NCBI RefSeq assembly: GCF_003589595.1
Contig: NW_020654080.1
Coordinates: forward strand, 7,293,098-7,357,097
DNA from: Hyposmocoma kahamanoa
Lineage: Eukaryota > Arthropoda > Insecta > Lepidoptera > Cosmopterigidae
Length of the DNA stretch: 64,000 nt
Direction of reading: 5' to 3'
The translations under genes and the position numbers were made by a program. Positions 1 through 11,361 of the stretch are shown here, piece after piece (the first letter of the stretch is position 1; each line of letters begins with the position of its first letter). The notes beneath the pieces are model-generated. The model did not search any database, was not told the DNA's origin, and saw only the letters and a list, made by a program, of their open reading frames with translations.

Positions 1-434
1 GTCTAAAGTTCGAAATTTGTATGCGAACTTCCTCCGATATCTAGAATATTCCAAATTAGGGCGATAACGTCACGTGACAGCTGTGCTAGTTTGCAAAAGT
101 TTCCTATATTCACACTTGTGTAGGTACTGATATAATTCTATAATAGAACTACTCGTGCTCTTAAAAATCTCTGAATATCAAATAAACATAGAACTATGTG
201 GCTACCCAAAGTTTTTTATCTCACATGAAAAAGTTATAAAAAGGCCCTCCGTCTTCTTAAACAAATACAGTAGCCAAAGTTACTAAATTTCTTATATCAT
301 TGCTCTAATATAAACTTATAAAGTGCTTCAATCCAAAACTGACAAAAACAATCCTTTCGCCCCTAAATTAAATACTCTTTACAAATAAGTCCCCGTTCCA
401 TTTCCGAATGATTCTTTTGTCATAAACATAACAT

Positions 435-650
435 CTAAGTGCGTCTTAAAATATTGTTCACAAAGAGGTTGACCGTTGTCTTTTCGAAAGGTAGACCTTC
501 GTCAGAATCGCCCTGACCTATCGTTCGGCTGACAGGACGGCCCAAAGCCCGATCACGTAGGCCCGCTACTTTTATTTGATTACCCCACAAAAATTCCCGC
601 GAGTCGCAACGTTCGCGTTTTTGGCGCCCAGCACGGGGCCGGATGTACAT
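435..650. other. Possible LTR-retrotransposon trace with PBS-like motif
   Basis: The + strand has TGGCGCCCAGCACGGGGCC at about 618-636, which begins like the primer-binding site of many LTR retrotransposons. The local sequence is unusually GC-rich and open for 72 codons on the - strand. No paired LTR was located, so this is weak. Confidence 0.2.
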
Positions 651-955
651 GTGAGTTTTATTATTTTCTATTCATGAGTTTACATAACCAACACATATAA
701 ACTAGCGTCTCTATTTTTTCATATGAACATGTTGTCTGTAAAATGCTAACTTAATCGTTTGTATACTTTTGATTTAGTTTTGTTTGCTATTGATATTTAT
801 TACATTATGTCGTCCCTTACCGACGTATCTGACATTTTTATCGTAACTGAATAAGACATACGATATTATTCGTCTTTCAAAGCGGACATTTTTCACAAAT
901 CGACTTGTATCGAATTATTTTACCCAAACTAATAACCAACAATAATGATTAAATG

Positions 956-1068
956 TGGACTTTTTCTTTGTATTCGATCTTGTATTAATAATTATAACAA
1001 ACTAGTGAGATAATTTCGCAAAAACATATGATATTCAATAATAGTAAAACATCCTGATATTCAATAAA
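956..1068 (+). repeat. SINE family C, 3' tail only
   Basis: Carries the family tail: TTCGATCTTGTATTAATAAT, then ATAACAAACTAGT, TTTCGCAAAAA and the AT-rich ATATCAAT end. The same tail is found in at least nine other places in the window. Confidence 0.6.
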
Positions 1069-1084
1069 AATCAAGATTACAATT

Positions 1085-1413
1085 TAATTCAGCGATATCT
1101 ACGACAGTCTCTGGTAGCTGCAAAGGTACCAACTGAGTGAGAAGCTTCATAAATTTCTCGCAGGTGTCACTTACGGCCATAGGTAACCGAAATAACTAAA
1201 TACAAAGAGCTATAAAAACACAGAAAGATTCGTAATATCTGCTGACTCGATCTGTAGCTTAAGCGGTGGTCATGGCTTGGCACATAAACACGTTTGTATC
1301 CTGTCAGGTGGAAGTAATTTTTCTTTGTTTTCGATCTTGTATTAATAATTATAACAAACTAGTACAGTAATTTCACAAAAATATATGAATATCATGATAG
1401 TACAACATTATAA
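1085..1413 (+). mobile_element. tRNA-derived SINE, family C, near full length
   Basis: A 330-bp copy with a tRNA-like middle (GATCTGTAGCTTAAGCGG resembling a pol III A box) and the family tail TATTAATAATTATAACAAAC. It lies directly after another copy's tail, so the two form a tandem pair. Confidence 0.6.
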
Positions 1414-2261
1414 CCTGACCTGAAAATGTTGTCTTGTGGTAATTGCGACAATTAAACGAGAGAGCAAAGATATTGGTAGCTTTTAATATAGTTTCCATTC
1501 GTATAAATTGTAACTAAGTCCACATAGCATTACCAAGGCCCTATAAGTCACAAGTTCGATGAAAAAAAATACGTTCCATGAGTTCTTAGGCACTTTAGTT
1601 GAGTACACTTATGCATATCCTATTTGCACCTCTACTAAATCTCGTATAATTCACCCATTATTTACCAATTTATCATTTTTTCCGATAGGCCAAAAACTGC
1701 TGAAGTAGGCAATAAACATTTATTAAGTTTTAAGTTCTTTTAGGAGTTGTTCCCTGAGGGTGAATACATTTTTATTTAAAGAATCTTATGTTTATTTTTT
1801 TATCAATTTCTGATCCCTGTACGCACTAGTGAGCACTTTTCCCTTCAGTTTATTTTGATATTCCTTGGAAACTTGCGAGTTCTTTAGAGACTGTTTTTCA
1901 CCTACAATCTTTTGTTATATGAAAATTGAAAACGCGGACCACGGGATTGAGTCAACAACCATGGCGGATTTTCAAAGTAGAATATGCTAGAATTCACCGA
2001 AAAGTTCGGGGAAAATCACATTGCGTGATTCATGGTGCAATAGCGGCGCCGGCGCTCAAAGCAAATGAAATCACGAGGAAACAACTCGGATGCCGCGCAC
2101 TTCGGCCTTTTGCAGCCAGCTGGATGAAGTTTTAAAAATTTGGCGACTCATAGACAGAAATAATTGTTTTCTTGTCACTTTTTGTTTTGTTGTTATTTTT
2201 TACAGCTTTTTTTATGATTTTGAACTGAACTAAGTTTTTAAATTAATAAACATGAAGTTAA

Positions 2262-2575
2262 CATCATAATTTGTCAAACGATTTATACGTCCCATCACAG
2301 GGCAAGGGTCTCCCCTCAGGCGAGGGTTTAGGCCATAAACCGACACGCTCTGGCCCAATGTGGGTTCGCGACTTCACTCATTTTCCGAGTGTTGTAAAAC
2401 TTCTTCGACGTGCAGGTTTCATCATAATGTTTTCCTTCGCCGAAAATCTTGTGCTAAGTTTAAAATTAAATTTCGCACACAAATTCCGAAAACTCAGAGA
2501 TGAAATCCGGATTCGAACTCATGACCCCCTGCTTGAGAGGCGGTAGGTCAAACCACTAGGCTACCACAACATTGT
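2262..2575 (-). mobile_element. tRNA-derived SINE, family E, antisense
   Basis: Read on the - strand it starts with a tRNA-like head: A box TAGCCTAGTGGTTTGACC and B box GAGTTCGAATCC. It ends at a conserved segment matching 30590-30740 and 44543-45441. The head strongly resembles a tRNA gene but extends into about 250 bp of unrelated tail, so it is a SINE, not a tRNA. Confidence 0.65.
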
Positions 2576-2624
2576 TCACATTAATATTATTATTAACATC
2601 AAGCACTCTAAACAAAATAAATTT

Positions 2625-2756
2625 TACAGGTCCCGGTTGACTGAGGTGGTAAAGTCATCAACTAGTTCATTGATGTAGTAAAGAGCCCGAAACGTTGGTT
2701 TGTTTGAAAAAACAAATATACGCGATTTAAATCTGGAAAAATAGTTTCGTTTCCTA
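2625..2756 (+). repeat. Inverted-repeat family A, right-arm fragment
   Basis: Shares AGAGCCCGAAACGTTGGTTT, the AAATATACGCGATTTAAATC core and the GTTTCGTTTCCTA end with four other sites in the window. Only one arm is present. Confidence 0.6.
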
Positions 2757-3374
2757 AAAATATGTTTTTGTATTTTTCTAAAAATGAAAATTTATAGACG
2801 CCAGCAAATATCAAACGCGTTGTTAAGTAAGTATGGATAATTAATGGCTAATTTCCTATTCATTTTCATCGTCTAATAACATTAAATTGTATACATACAT
2901 ATCCAAGCTTCGGTAATAACCAACTCAATTTAACATACTTTTGTATATTACATACGGAGCATTCATATTCGCTGTCAAAAGAGGGCCATATTCCAGAGTG
3001 GCGGAACATTAGAGGCTTTTTAAAATGGCTGCGGCGGTAATGTTTCGAGGATGTTCAGCGTTATGTACACAGAAGTGTGTTAAAAGAAACTTTAACACAA
3101 ATGTATTAAAAGGAACTCATTATGATGACACCTTTTAAGTGTATTGTCGCTCTAACATCACAGTTTTTTTAATTGTCACACGGTCAACGAACATCGACAT
3201 CGACAATATAAAATAAAGAAATTTATTAAATTATTCCATATGTATAATATTGTTAGTATTGTGAAAGAATGTTAGATTTAATTATTAATGTCCATACTAG
3301 TGAATAAGATTCAGTTATAATGTCATTTAAGATTGATGTCATAGTTATGAAATACTCTAATACCCACATCTCTA

Positions 3375-3719
3375 GCCGGGGCTGATAGCTGTAAAGATGT
3401 TACTTACTGGGTGACGAATTACTTTTATAGATTTGTCATAGATGGCGCTACGGCTAAAAAGTCGTTAAATCCCAGATACAAAGTTCCGACAAACAAGCCA
3501 ATAAAAAAATCGTGAGGTCCGCTGGTTCGTTCCGTGACTAGTTGGCATAGCGTCAGGCACAGTTTGCTGGAAGACGTCGGTTCGAATCCGGCCGGATCGA
3601 AGGACTTTTTTCTGAGTGTTCGATCTTTGTATTAATAATTATAATTAACTAGTGGAGTAATTTCACAAAAAATAATTGAATATCAAGGTGGTGCAACATT
3701 CTGACATTTAATAAAACAC
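3375..3719 (+). mobile_element. tRNA-derived SINE, family C
   Basis: Contains a clear pol III B box (GGTTCGAATCC near 3580) and the family tail GATCTTTGTATTAATAATTA. A MITE with TTA duplication is inserted at its 3' end. Confidence 0.65.
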
Positions 3720-3722
3720 TTA

Positions 3723-3897
3723 GGGTCGTATTTCAGAACTCTACTCAATGCTCAAGTCAGGATTTGAGCAGACTTGAGTATGATTTCAAGCACTGGAAAT
3801 ACGACCGTAATGGCAAGGACTTGAGTATGATTTGTAGTGCTTTGAATCATACTCAAGTCCTGACTTGAACATTGAGTAGAGTTCTAGAATACGACCC
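3723..3897. mobile_element. PIF/Harbinger-like MITE, 175 bp
   Basis: Both ends begin GGGTCGTATT and share about 50 bp of inverted repeat (AGAACTCTACTCAATG, then CAAGTCAGGA). It is flanked by TTA at 3720-3722 and 3898-3900. A 3-bp TTA/TAA duplication and GGG-starting ends are typical of PIF/Harbinger MITEs. It could form a long hairpin if transcribed. Confidence 0.75.
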
Positions 3898-4445
3898 TTA
3901 ATACTCAACACATTTCGGAATTTACGCGTCTCAAGTGTTTTATACGGAATTTTCTGGAATTTCTTTATATATAACCGGTGCAAGTTGAACAACACTCTTT
4001 CAAAGTAGAGCTGTTTTACAGATCTTTGTACTCAATTCGTGAGGCCTAGGAAGTGAATTTTTAAAATTTTGTACCGTGGGTTTAGTGGTGAAGAAATCTG
4101 GGTTCATTTTGACATTGTAACAAATTTCAAGTATCGGCATACAGGCAAGGTAAAGTCAACAGCCTCAGAGACCTACAAAAAGAGACGACAGCTTTTCGTA
4201 TATTTTAGTGCACAAATTGCTAAGAAACATCCTTTTTTAGCTATAAAGACTGCTTCTGTAGCTAGAGTTACCCCAAAATACGAATTCTTATCTCAAAATA
4301 GCTTATTCAACATGAAATACGGAAAGAGAAAATGTAAACGTAAACTACAGAGCTATAAAATTATTATACACTTACATACGTACGTAAAAACAATAATAAA
4401 TTAAAATACAATTATAATTCCAAAGTATTCAAGAACACAATTTGT

Positions 4446-4585
4446 CAGTCAACCGTGACCATGGGACCTGTAAAGAGCCCGAAACGTCGGTTTGTTTGAA
4501 AAAATAAATATTTAAATTCGCGATTTAAATCCGGAAAAATAGTTTCATTTCCTATGTGTAACAATCGCGAAAACCAAAGAACTCG
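4446..4585 (+). repeat. Inverted-repeat family A, right arm with intact terminus
   Basis: Matches the right arm of 10849-10946 and continues past TTTCCTA into TGTGTAACAATCGCGAAAAC and CAAAGAACTCG. This is the exact inverse of the left terminus seen at 10523-10560, so it shows that the family has long terminal inverted repeats. Confidence 0.65.
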
Positions 4586-4666
4586 AAACATAATTTGTGT
4601 TTAATAAAAATTCTCAAAACAGATTTTATCCTAGCGTGTGTCTATTTTACATATACAATAATAGTA

Positions 4667-5100
4667 CTAAAAAAACCGACCTGAAAAGTACGTGGAATTA
4701 CATCTATTTGCAAAGTTTTATTGAAATATCCCCTAGTTCGCAAGTATACAGAACTTGACACAGGAGATAATAAAAATCGGTTCTCACTACTCAAAGTATA
4801 TTGAGAGAGAAAAACACCTTGAATTGGAGAATAGCAAAACCAACCATTAAAATAATTGCTCCTTGTGTAAAATTTAGGCGCTATTTATAAAAATGAATGT
4901 TCATGCGTGATCAGCCACCCTTAGAGGTGGATGATTTTCTTCAAAATGAAATGGAACCACTATGGAGGTACCCTCTTTACAACAAAAAAATCAAAAAATC
5001 ATGCTAATCGGTTCACAAATACCCGAGTTATCGCGTAACGCACATACAAAAAAAACATACAGTCGAATTGAGAACCTCCAACTTTTTTGAAGTCGGTTAG
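4667..5100. mobile_element. Repeat D: short-TIR DNA element
   Basis: Starts AAAAACCGACCTGAAAAG and ends TTTTTTGAAGTCGGTTAG, an inverted pair. The inner end GCAGTCGAATTGAGAA-type segment and the ACATACAAAAAAAACATACA run recur at 6420-6480. This is a repeat type widespread in arthropod genomes. Confidence 0.6.
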
Positions 5101-5270
5101 AAACCTATACTCGTTTGCAATATGTCTTTTAATGACAAAAAGTAACACTGTCTCCTAACCACAGTGTAGGCAAGCCGGCAGCGCGTCAACTTCCCGCTCC
5201 AAATTTGACGATAATTGCATTTCTCTGTGCTTCCGCAGTTGCAGTTGCATTTAAACTATGGATTTATGCT

Positions 5271-5465
5271 CTTTTTTTTTTTGACGGGGAGAAATCTTTA
5301 TAGATACCCCTGAGCCCAGGGAGTCTCAGGAGTTGTGTGGGGACTCTCCCTCCAGACTGGAGGGCCTACCCCACTAAAACCCCCCGGGTTTCACTCTCGC
5401 CGGTTGAGTCGGCGCCGTGGGATCAGTGAACATTCACCACGACGCCGCCCGGAGGAACGAGCTTG
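5271..5465 (-). mobile_element. Retroposon or LINE 3' end, antisense, with poly(A)
   Basis: On the - strand a GC-rich segment (GGGGTAGGCCCTCCAGTCTG, then ATAAAGATTTCTCCCCGTC) runs into a 12-base A run (5271-5282). This looks like the 3' end of a non-LTR retrotransposon. Confidence 0.45.
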
Positions 5466-5928
5466 CCCAGAAAATGCATGTTCATTTGCACGCAAAAATA
5501 ATGACAATCAATACTTTTGATTTGAAAAAAAAAACAATGCTTTATGGCGTCTCTTCGCTTTGACACTGAACAAGCTCGGTATTTGTAACTTAATTTTAAA
5601 ATCTCAAAGTAAAAATATACTTCCGTCTACAAATTTCCATTTGATCGCGTGAATTTTGTAGGAGGAATCATTTTTATCTCACTTGTGAAAAATAGAGATA
5701 AAGGAATACGTACACAGATTTCACACAGGTGGCGCTAAAGCAGGATCTCTTAGGAAGGATCTCTAATAAGCGCATATGAAAATTCGAAAGGTCTACTGAG
5801 TTTATAGTTCATTTGGTAACGGCGACTGCTCGCCTTGGTATGTCACAGACGAAGGTCCGAATTAATTTTCCTTCCTATTTAATTCTTTGCATTCGATCTT
5901 TGTATTAATAATAAAATAGCTTTTTTAT

Positions 5929-6483
5929 AAAAAAATCGGACTTGAAAAGTTCATGGAATTACATCTATTTGCCAAGTTTTACTGAAATTGGTTACCGGAA
6001 AGAGCGCGAAACCGGATTCATCCCTTACTTTGGAGGATATTCCCCATATTTGAATATTTTCTTCAAATTTAAATGGAATCAAAACTGATGTACGGTCAAG
6101 AACACGTCAAGCTTGACACTTTGTACTTTGGACCGTTCTTGTAAGCGGCATAGATTTAAGTTGGATTTAAGTCTTCAGTGTCAAGCTTGACGTGCTGTTG
6201 ACCCTGTACCAAGGGGTACTAATTAATTTCAGCACAAACTACTAAAAAACGGACCTCAAAAGTTCGAGGAATTACATCTATTTGCCAACTTTTATTGAAA
6301 TCGGTCACGTGCGGGAAACCGGATTCAACCCCTAGTTTGCCACCCTTAGAAGTGGAATAGTTTCTTCGATATCGAATCAATATCGATTCACAAGTTATAG
6401 TATATATATTAGTTATTAGCGTAACCTACATACAAAAAAAATGCAGTCGAATTGAGAAACTGCTCCTTTTTGAAGCCGGTTAA
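5929..6483. mobile_element. Repeat D, partly duplicated, inserted in a SINE
   Basis: Two D starts occur, at about 5938 and 6246, each with GGAATTACATCTATTTGCCA. The distal end TTTTTGAAGCCGGTT closes the block. Confidence 0.55.
6095..6221. mobile_element. Tc/mariner-like MITE inside repeat D
   Basis: About 127 bp with ends GGTCAAGAACACGTCAAGCT and AGCTTGACGTGCTGTTGACC, a near-perfect inverted pair of about 26 bp. TA lies at both outer edges (TGTA before, TGTA after), fitting a TA duplication. Confidence 0.55.
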
Positions 6484-7664
6484 TTATATTATACTAGCAG
6501 GGTAAACTCACAAAAAAATAAATGAATATCATGATAACAAAACATCATAATGTTAATTACAGTCAATATTACAAATGCTTAGATAAGAAAATTTAAAATG
6601 TTTGAAAGCTTTAAAGCACTACAACGCAATCGTGATTCATATTCAACGTAAAACCTCTCTAACAATACTTAGCGACGTTTTTTCAAAGGCGTCAGTAATT
6701 GCATTTCTTTGTGCGTCACCACTTTTGCAACTTGCTCTAGTTCCCAACTGGGACTTGAAAGTTAGGGGACCCAATTGAGAATTTGCACCAGCTGCCAGGT
6801 TAGTGGATTTTTTAAACCAACAAACGATGTTGTTGATGTGATGAAATCATAGTTATATAAAATTGACAAATGCGGTAGTTTATCGGTCAAACGCTTCGCG
6901 ATTACAAACCCTGAAGAGGTTGGTTTCCTAAAACAATGTATACGAAATTGGTTCTGGTTGGAGTTACTCCGGTATCTACAAAGTTTTTATGTTAATCAAA
7001 TGGACTGATAAACCGAGCGTCCATCTGACGGAAAAGTAGTATTACCGCCGCATAATAGACCTTCAGGTTCCAAAGAAACATTCCTTCTTTTGCTCAAGAT
7101 CTTAAGTCTTCTGTCTCTGTGATTAACCCCGTGTACATCACAGAGATAGAAGACCTCTCCCTTAGTAATGCCCCGTTTCCATCTAAATGTACATAATATC
7201 GCACCATTCAAATGAAAGTGACGGTATACAAAATAAGATTGAAGTTGTGATATTTTTACATTATTTAATTAATTACTCTTAATGTACTAAAGTAATCTCA
7301 GTCCAGGAAAATGTATAGAAATTATGATGATTATCGGAACAAATATTCGTTTCTTCATCTATTTTCCGCCAGCGGTGGTGACGTGTTGTATTTGCAGACA
7401 CAGCTTCAACAATAAATATGGCGTTTACATGCCAACGCGGGAGTGGAATTTAAAATATAATGAAAACAAAACTTATATAGCGAATCTGTGCCATTCGAGT
7501 TTTAAAGTGTCAGTTCCAGATTAACAACCATATGAACAATGATTTTTAAAGTCGTTTTACGGTATGAACCAATTCTGTTAAATTTTAGAATTACGTAACT
7601 TTCAATCTACTGGTGCGATATGTGTAATGATTAAGGCCCAGATAATATTATTCCTATGGCCACG

Positions 7665-8028
7665 TAAACGCCCAGTGTACATTATTGTGAAAACATAGCA
7701 TTCAAATTTCCCGATATTCTATATTATGACCATAGGGTCATAATATAGAAAAATACGTTTTTCATACAAAACTGAAGTCAATAGTTTTAAGCAAGTGTTG
7801 TAGCAGAAGCTACTTGCTGCCTCTACCATATGTTTGTTTACATTGACAATTATCGCTAGCGAACGCGTAAAATGCTTGTATACAAAATGTTGTTTCTTCT
7901 TATGACCGCTAGGGGCGCTGTATAATTCGCCATACAAAACTTTGAAGTAATTTACGCGACAACTATCACAGTATACTCATAGTAAAGGCACTGAAGCTTG
8001 TAAATATATTTAGTGCATTGGGCGTTTA
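7665..8028. repeat. Possible 364-bp inverted-end element containing a perfect hairpin
   Basis: The ends TAAACGCCCAGTGTAC and GTGCATTGGGCGTTTA are inverted with few mismatches. Inside, 7717-7731 and 7736-7750 form a perfect 15-bp stem with a 4-base loop. No target duplication recognised. Confidence 0.35.
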
Positions 8029-8795
8029 GCGCTTTTCCTATCGTAGTTAGTTGGTCTCCATACACTCATCAGTTCCCAAATGCACTACTCTGCAAAGATA
8101 GGTACAGTGTTGACACCTTCTATAGCGGCTGAGCACATTTAACTAAAAATTTAATCAAGAATTACTATAATATCCAGGTAATTTGTATGTTAGGCACATG
8201 AACTAATTTGAATTCTAAACCTTACGTCTTCTATAAAAGAGGTGCGTTCTTGAACGTGCTGAATTAACCAATATACACCTTGTATATTGGATGGACACGG
8301 GTCGTCTCTAGGGAGAGTTTAGGTCATTGCACACTGTACTGACTCTAAACGAATTCGGTTTAAGTCGTCCGTACATAATTTCGTGTGTGGTAATTGCGGT
8401 AACGCCTAAACGGCTAACAGCTTTAATAACACAGTACGACTATCTATTGGATTTTTTATTACTTATTTTATTACAGAAATATTTCCGCAATTGTGCTTCC
8501 GGTCATATGTGACAATGCTGTATTGACATAATGTTGCCAGTTATACGAATTACGTTTTTCTTTATAATACAATACAATATTAAATATCGAGAATACAAGT
8601 ATATCTTTTGAGTGAATGAAATATTTCTGCGCAAAATGTGTAGCAATTTTCAGGTTTGCGGCAAACACTGCTAGATGCCTAAGCTACTATTTAATTATTT
8701 TTTTAAAGTTTATTTTTAAATGGTGTTATGGAGAAGAGAATAAAAAATGAAAAAAATATTTTTCTATTTTGTGATATCAACTACTTAAATGTGTG

Positions 8796-9076
8796 TTTTT
8801 TTTAATAATATCAAGAGACGGGACGAACATGTCATGCACCCGGTGATTAGCGATACGCCTGTCCAAAACAGTTACAGTGCCACTTAAATCACAAAGATTT
8901 GACAGGCATTGCCTCTGCGCCCGTTACACAGAGACTAAGTTGACAAGTCCGTTGAGCCTGTAATTTCACCCTTACACTTGAAAACTGGAACGCAGTAATG
9001 CTATCATTACTGCTTGGTAGCAGAAATAGATAAGGTGACAGTACTTCCCTGGACGAACTCTTCCAAAAGGAATTGC
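8796..9076 (-). mobile_element. Repeat B copy
   Basis: About 280 bp starting with a T run, then AGACGGGACGAAC, CACGC-type and CGCAGTAATGCTATCATTAC blocks, ending CCCTGGACGAACTC. The T run suggests a retroposon whose A tail is on the - strand. Twelve copies occur in the window. Confidence 0.6.
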
Positions 9077-10288
9077 GGGGTGGAATGTTATAGGTTAGAT
9101 TTTTTTCTCCCTCCATCCATGCTCCGATATTTATTATTCGGTGGTTGTCTTCTTCATTTTTGAAACCTCAACACAACACTTCAGAGTTTTAACCCGTTCC
9201 GGTTGTTTTAAGCAGGTGTTGTAGAAATTCGACTTAATAACAGGCCAAGCCACCACGCTCGTAATAGCCTCGGTTATTGGTCTATAAATCAACCCCTATT
9301 TACTACAGAATAAAATGTTAAGAACATTGCACTTATTCCGTAGTTTTGGAAGCACTAGATCATTCTTTAAGTGGGGTATAAATTGTTGGAAAATATAGTT
9401 TAAGACATTTTATTAAGTACACTGCAAAATAGTTATTTATAAGAAGTTGATATATAATTTTGATAATCGGTTTTTAAGTGGACTTTGGTGTTCATTTCAA
9501 GAATGATAATGATTTTTTCTATCACATAAGGTTTGTTATGTTTTAATTTCGCGAAAACCTCGCAAAGAACTCAATATTAATTAACCCATAAACAATACAT
9601 AAAAATATACTATAACATGATAATAAGTCTTTATAGTCGATTTCACTTTCTATCTAAACTTCTTTTGGTATTTTTCATGTTGTTCATAGAACCACAATAC
9701 AACAATGCAACAAAAGAACGGCTGATTCATGGTGCCATTCTAAACTAACGTTGTTCATATTGTCCCCCTTATAAGGATAAAAAATTAGTAATAATATTGT
9801 AAATATTTTAAATACAAAAAACTAGTATGTATGATAGAAAAGTTTTAAAAGTGTGTACTTAATGTGTGATTCGTAAATAAACTAGAGGTGATGGATTTTT
9901 TTTTCATTATTTTTCCCTTATACAACACAAAAAATACAACAGTGATCTTTGATAAAATTTGTTAAAAAAGTACGTTTGTACAAAATGTATGAAGAATAAC
10001 GCAAACTTTCTTATAAAATGAATAATATTGACTTTTTCCAAGAAAAATTAAAAAAAAGGGTTTTATTGCGTCTCTCAACGGAAAGCGCTTTCTTTTGTGC
10101 TGTTTCATGATGTAACCTCTATTTAAGGCCAAAAAACAATGTTTGTTTTATAAGCTTAAAATATGATTTTTATTAGCTTTTTATCTGAAGTTTATATTTT
10201 TTACGATCAGATTCAAATCACATAAATCATTTAAAGTATAATTTTTGTTTTTAATCCCGAGAAGACGTCTGTAGAACTACTTATGAAT

Positions 10289-10503
10289 GTCAGCATTACT
10301 GTGTTCCGGTTTTGAAGGATAAGGGTGTTGGTGAAATTACAGGTACATGGGGCTTGTCAACTTTTCTCAGGGTGACAGGCGCAGTGGCAGTGCCCCTGAA
10401 ATCTTTGCTATTCAAAGCACTAAGCCGCATTACAACTATTATGGGTAGGCGTGTCGCTTACCACCAGGCGCACGACTTATTCGTCCCATTACTTGATATC
10501 ACA
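10289..10503 (+). mobile_element. Repeat B copy, opposite orientation
   Basis: Reverse complement of the family: CAGCATTACTGTGTTCCGGT, GGCGCAGTGGCAGTGCCCCT, then ACGACTTATTCGTCCCATTA. Its tail end meets the 12-bp direct repeat that flanks the family A element at 10520. Confidence 0.6.
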
Positions 10504-10519
10504 AAAAAAGCGTTATTTG

Positions 10520-10946
10520 TATCGAGTTCTTAGGTTTTCGCGATTGTTACACATAGGAAATGAAACTATTTTTCCGGATTTAAATCGCGTATATTTGTTT
10601 TTTCAAACAAACCGACGTTTCGGGCCCTTTACAGGTCCCATGGTCACGGTTCGGCAGTCAACCGTTAAACCGTAAAATTTGAGTTAATAAATATCTTATT
10701 AAGATAGCATGTTACAACTGCTTAAATGCCTAGCCTATGAGTATGGAAACATACTTTTGAAGTAGTCTCGAACTTCCCGTTTTTCCTGGGATTTTCGAGA
10801 CCACTCTGGATCTCGATTTTTTTCCCGTTTTAGTCACGGTTCGGCAGTCAACCGTGACCATGGGACCTGTAAAGGGCCCGAAACGTCGGTTTGTTTGAAA
10901 AAACAAATATACGCGATTTAAATCCGGAAAAATAGTTTCATTTCCT
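10520..10946. mobile_element. Inverted-repeat family A element, 427 bp, with 12-bp flanking repeat
   Basis: Left arm begins CGAGTTCTTAGGTTTTCGCG and passes through TTTCCGGATTTAAATCGCG to CCCATGGTCACGG. The right arm is its inverse and ends TAGTTTCATTTCCT. The arms are about 110 bp. AAGCGTTATTTG occurs at both edges (10508-10519 and 10947-10958). No ORF is inside, so it is non-autonomous. Confidence 0.7.
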
Positions 10947-11250
10947 AAGCGTTATTTGATTAACGATTTGTTAAAAACGCCACATCCACATTACGTTTGA
11001 ATGTAGTAAGTAGCAAAAATAGCTCTACCTACTATGATCACTCATTATTACAATCAGGTGAAGGTCAAAGTTAAAAGTAAATTCCAAGACCGTAGCCACA
11101 TGCAATTTCAAAGACGTAATGTCTTTCAAAGACACTATGAATATTGGTAGGGAAAGATTCAAGATAAATTAAAATAGCTACGCTTTGTAAAAAGACTTAT
11201 TTCGTGATTAATCAATGTCTAAATGAATAACTATATCTGTCTCTTTAAAG

Positions 11251-11361
11251 GTACGCTACAAATAGTAAAGAGTGAGGAAGAAGACCAGGGCCGCTTCGAG
11301 TGCGTCGCTGAAAACTCCATTGGCACCGAATTCTCCAAACCCACCTCTTTGTATGTCAAAG
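11251..11361 (+). CDS. Lar: Lar exon: C-terminal half of Ig2
   Basis: First Lar exon visible in the window. It opens with the last two bases of a Gly codon and reads (G)[15 protein letters not shown], then the Ig C-terminal signature with ECVAEN: Asp-x-Gly-x-Phe-x-Cys, supplying the second disulfide Cys of Ig2. The acceptor follows a pyrimidine-rich run ending AAAG. The donor is GTAAGT at 11362. Length 111 bp, entering after 1 base and leaving after 1 base of a codon. The exon carrying the first half of Ig2 must lie upstream of position 1, so the preceding intron is more than 11 kb. Confidence 0.93.

Larger units (their letters stand above)
5725..6570 (+). mobile_element. SINE family C copy split by repeat D and a MITE
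   Basis: The SINE body runs from 5725 to about 5928, breaks within the TATTAATAAT tail, and resumes at about 6484 (ACTAGCAGGGTAAACTCAC, then ATGAATATCATGATA). The insert at 5929-6483 is repeat D in a head-to-tail double arrangement, itself split by an inverted-repeat MITE. Confidence 0.6.
1..11250 (+). other. Lar intron upstream of the Ig2-end exon (partial)
   Basis: No exon recognised. It holds SINE family C (956-1068, 1085-1413, 3375-3719, 5725-6570), a SINE of a second family (2262-2575), inverted-repeat family A (2625-2756, 4446-4585, 10520-10946), a Harbinger-like MITE (3723-3897), repeat D (4667-5100, 5929-6483), a retroposon end (5271-5465), and repeat B (8796-9076, 10289-10503). The stretches 1-435, 6600-7600 and 9110-10280 show nothing recognisable. 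Confidence 0.7.

Noticed and set aside
4069..4404. 111-codon open frame on the + strand
   Set aside because: Basic, low-complexity translation without recognisable family; probably chance.
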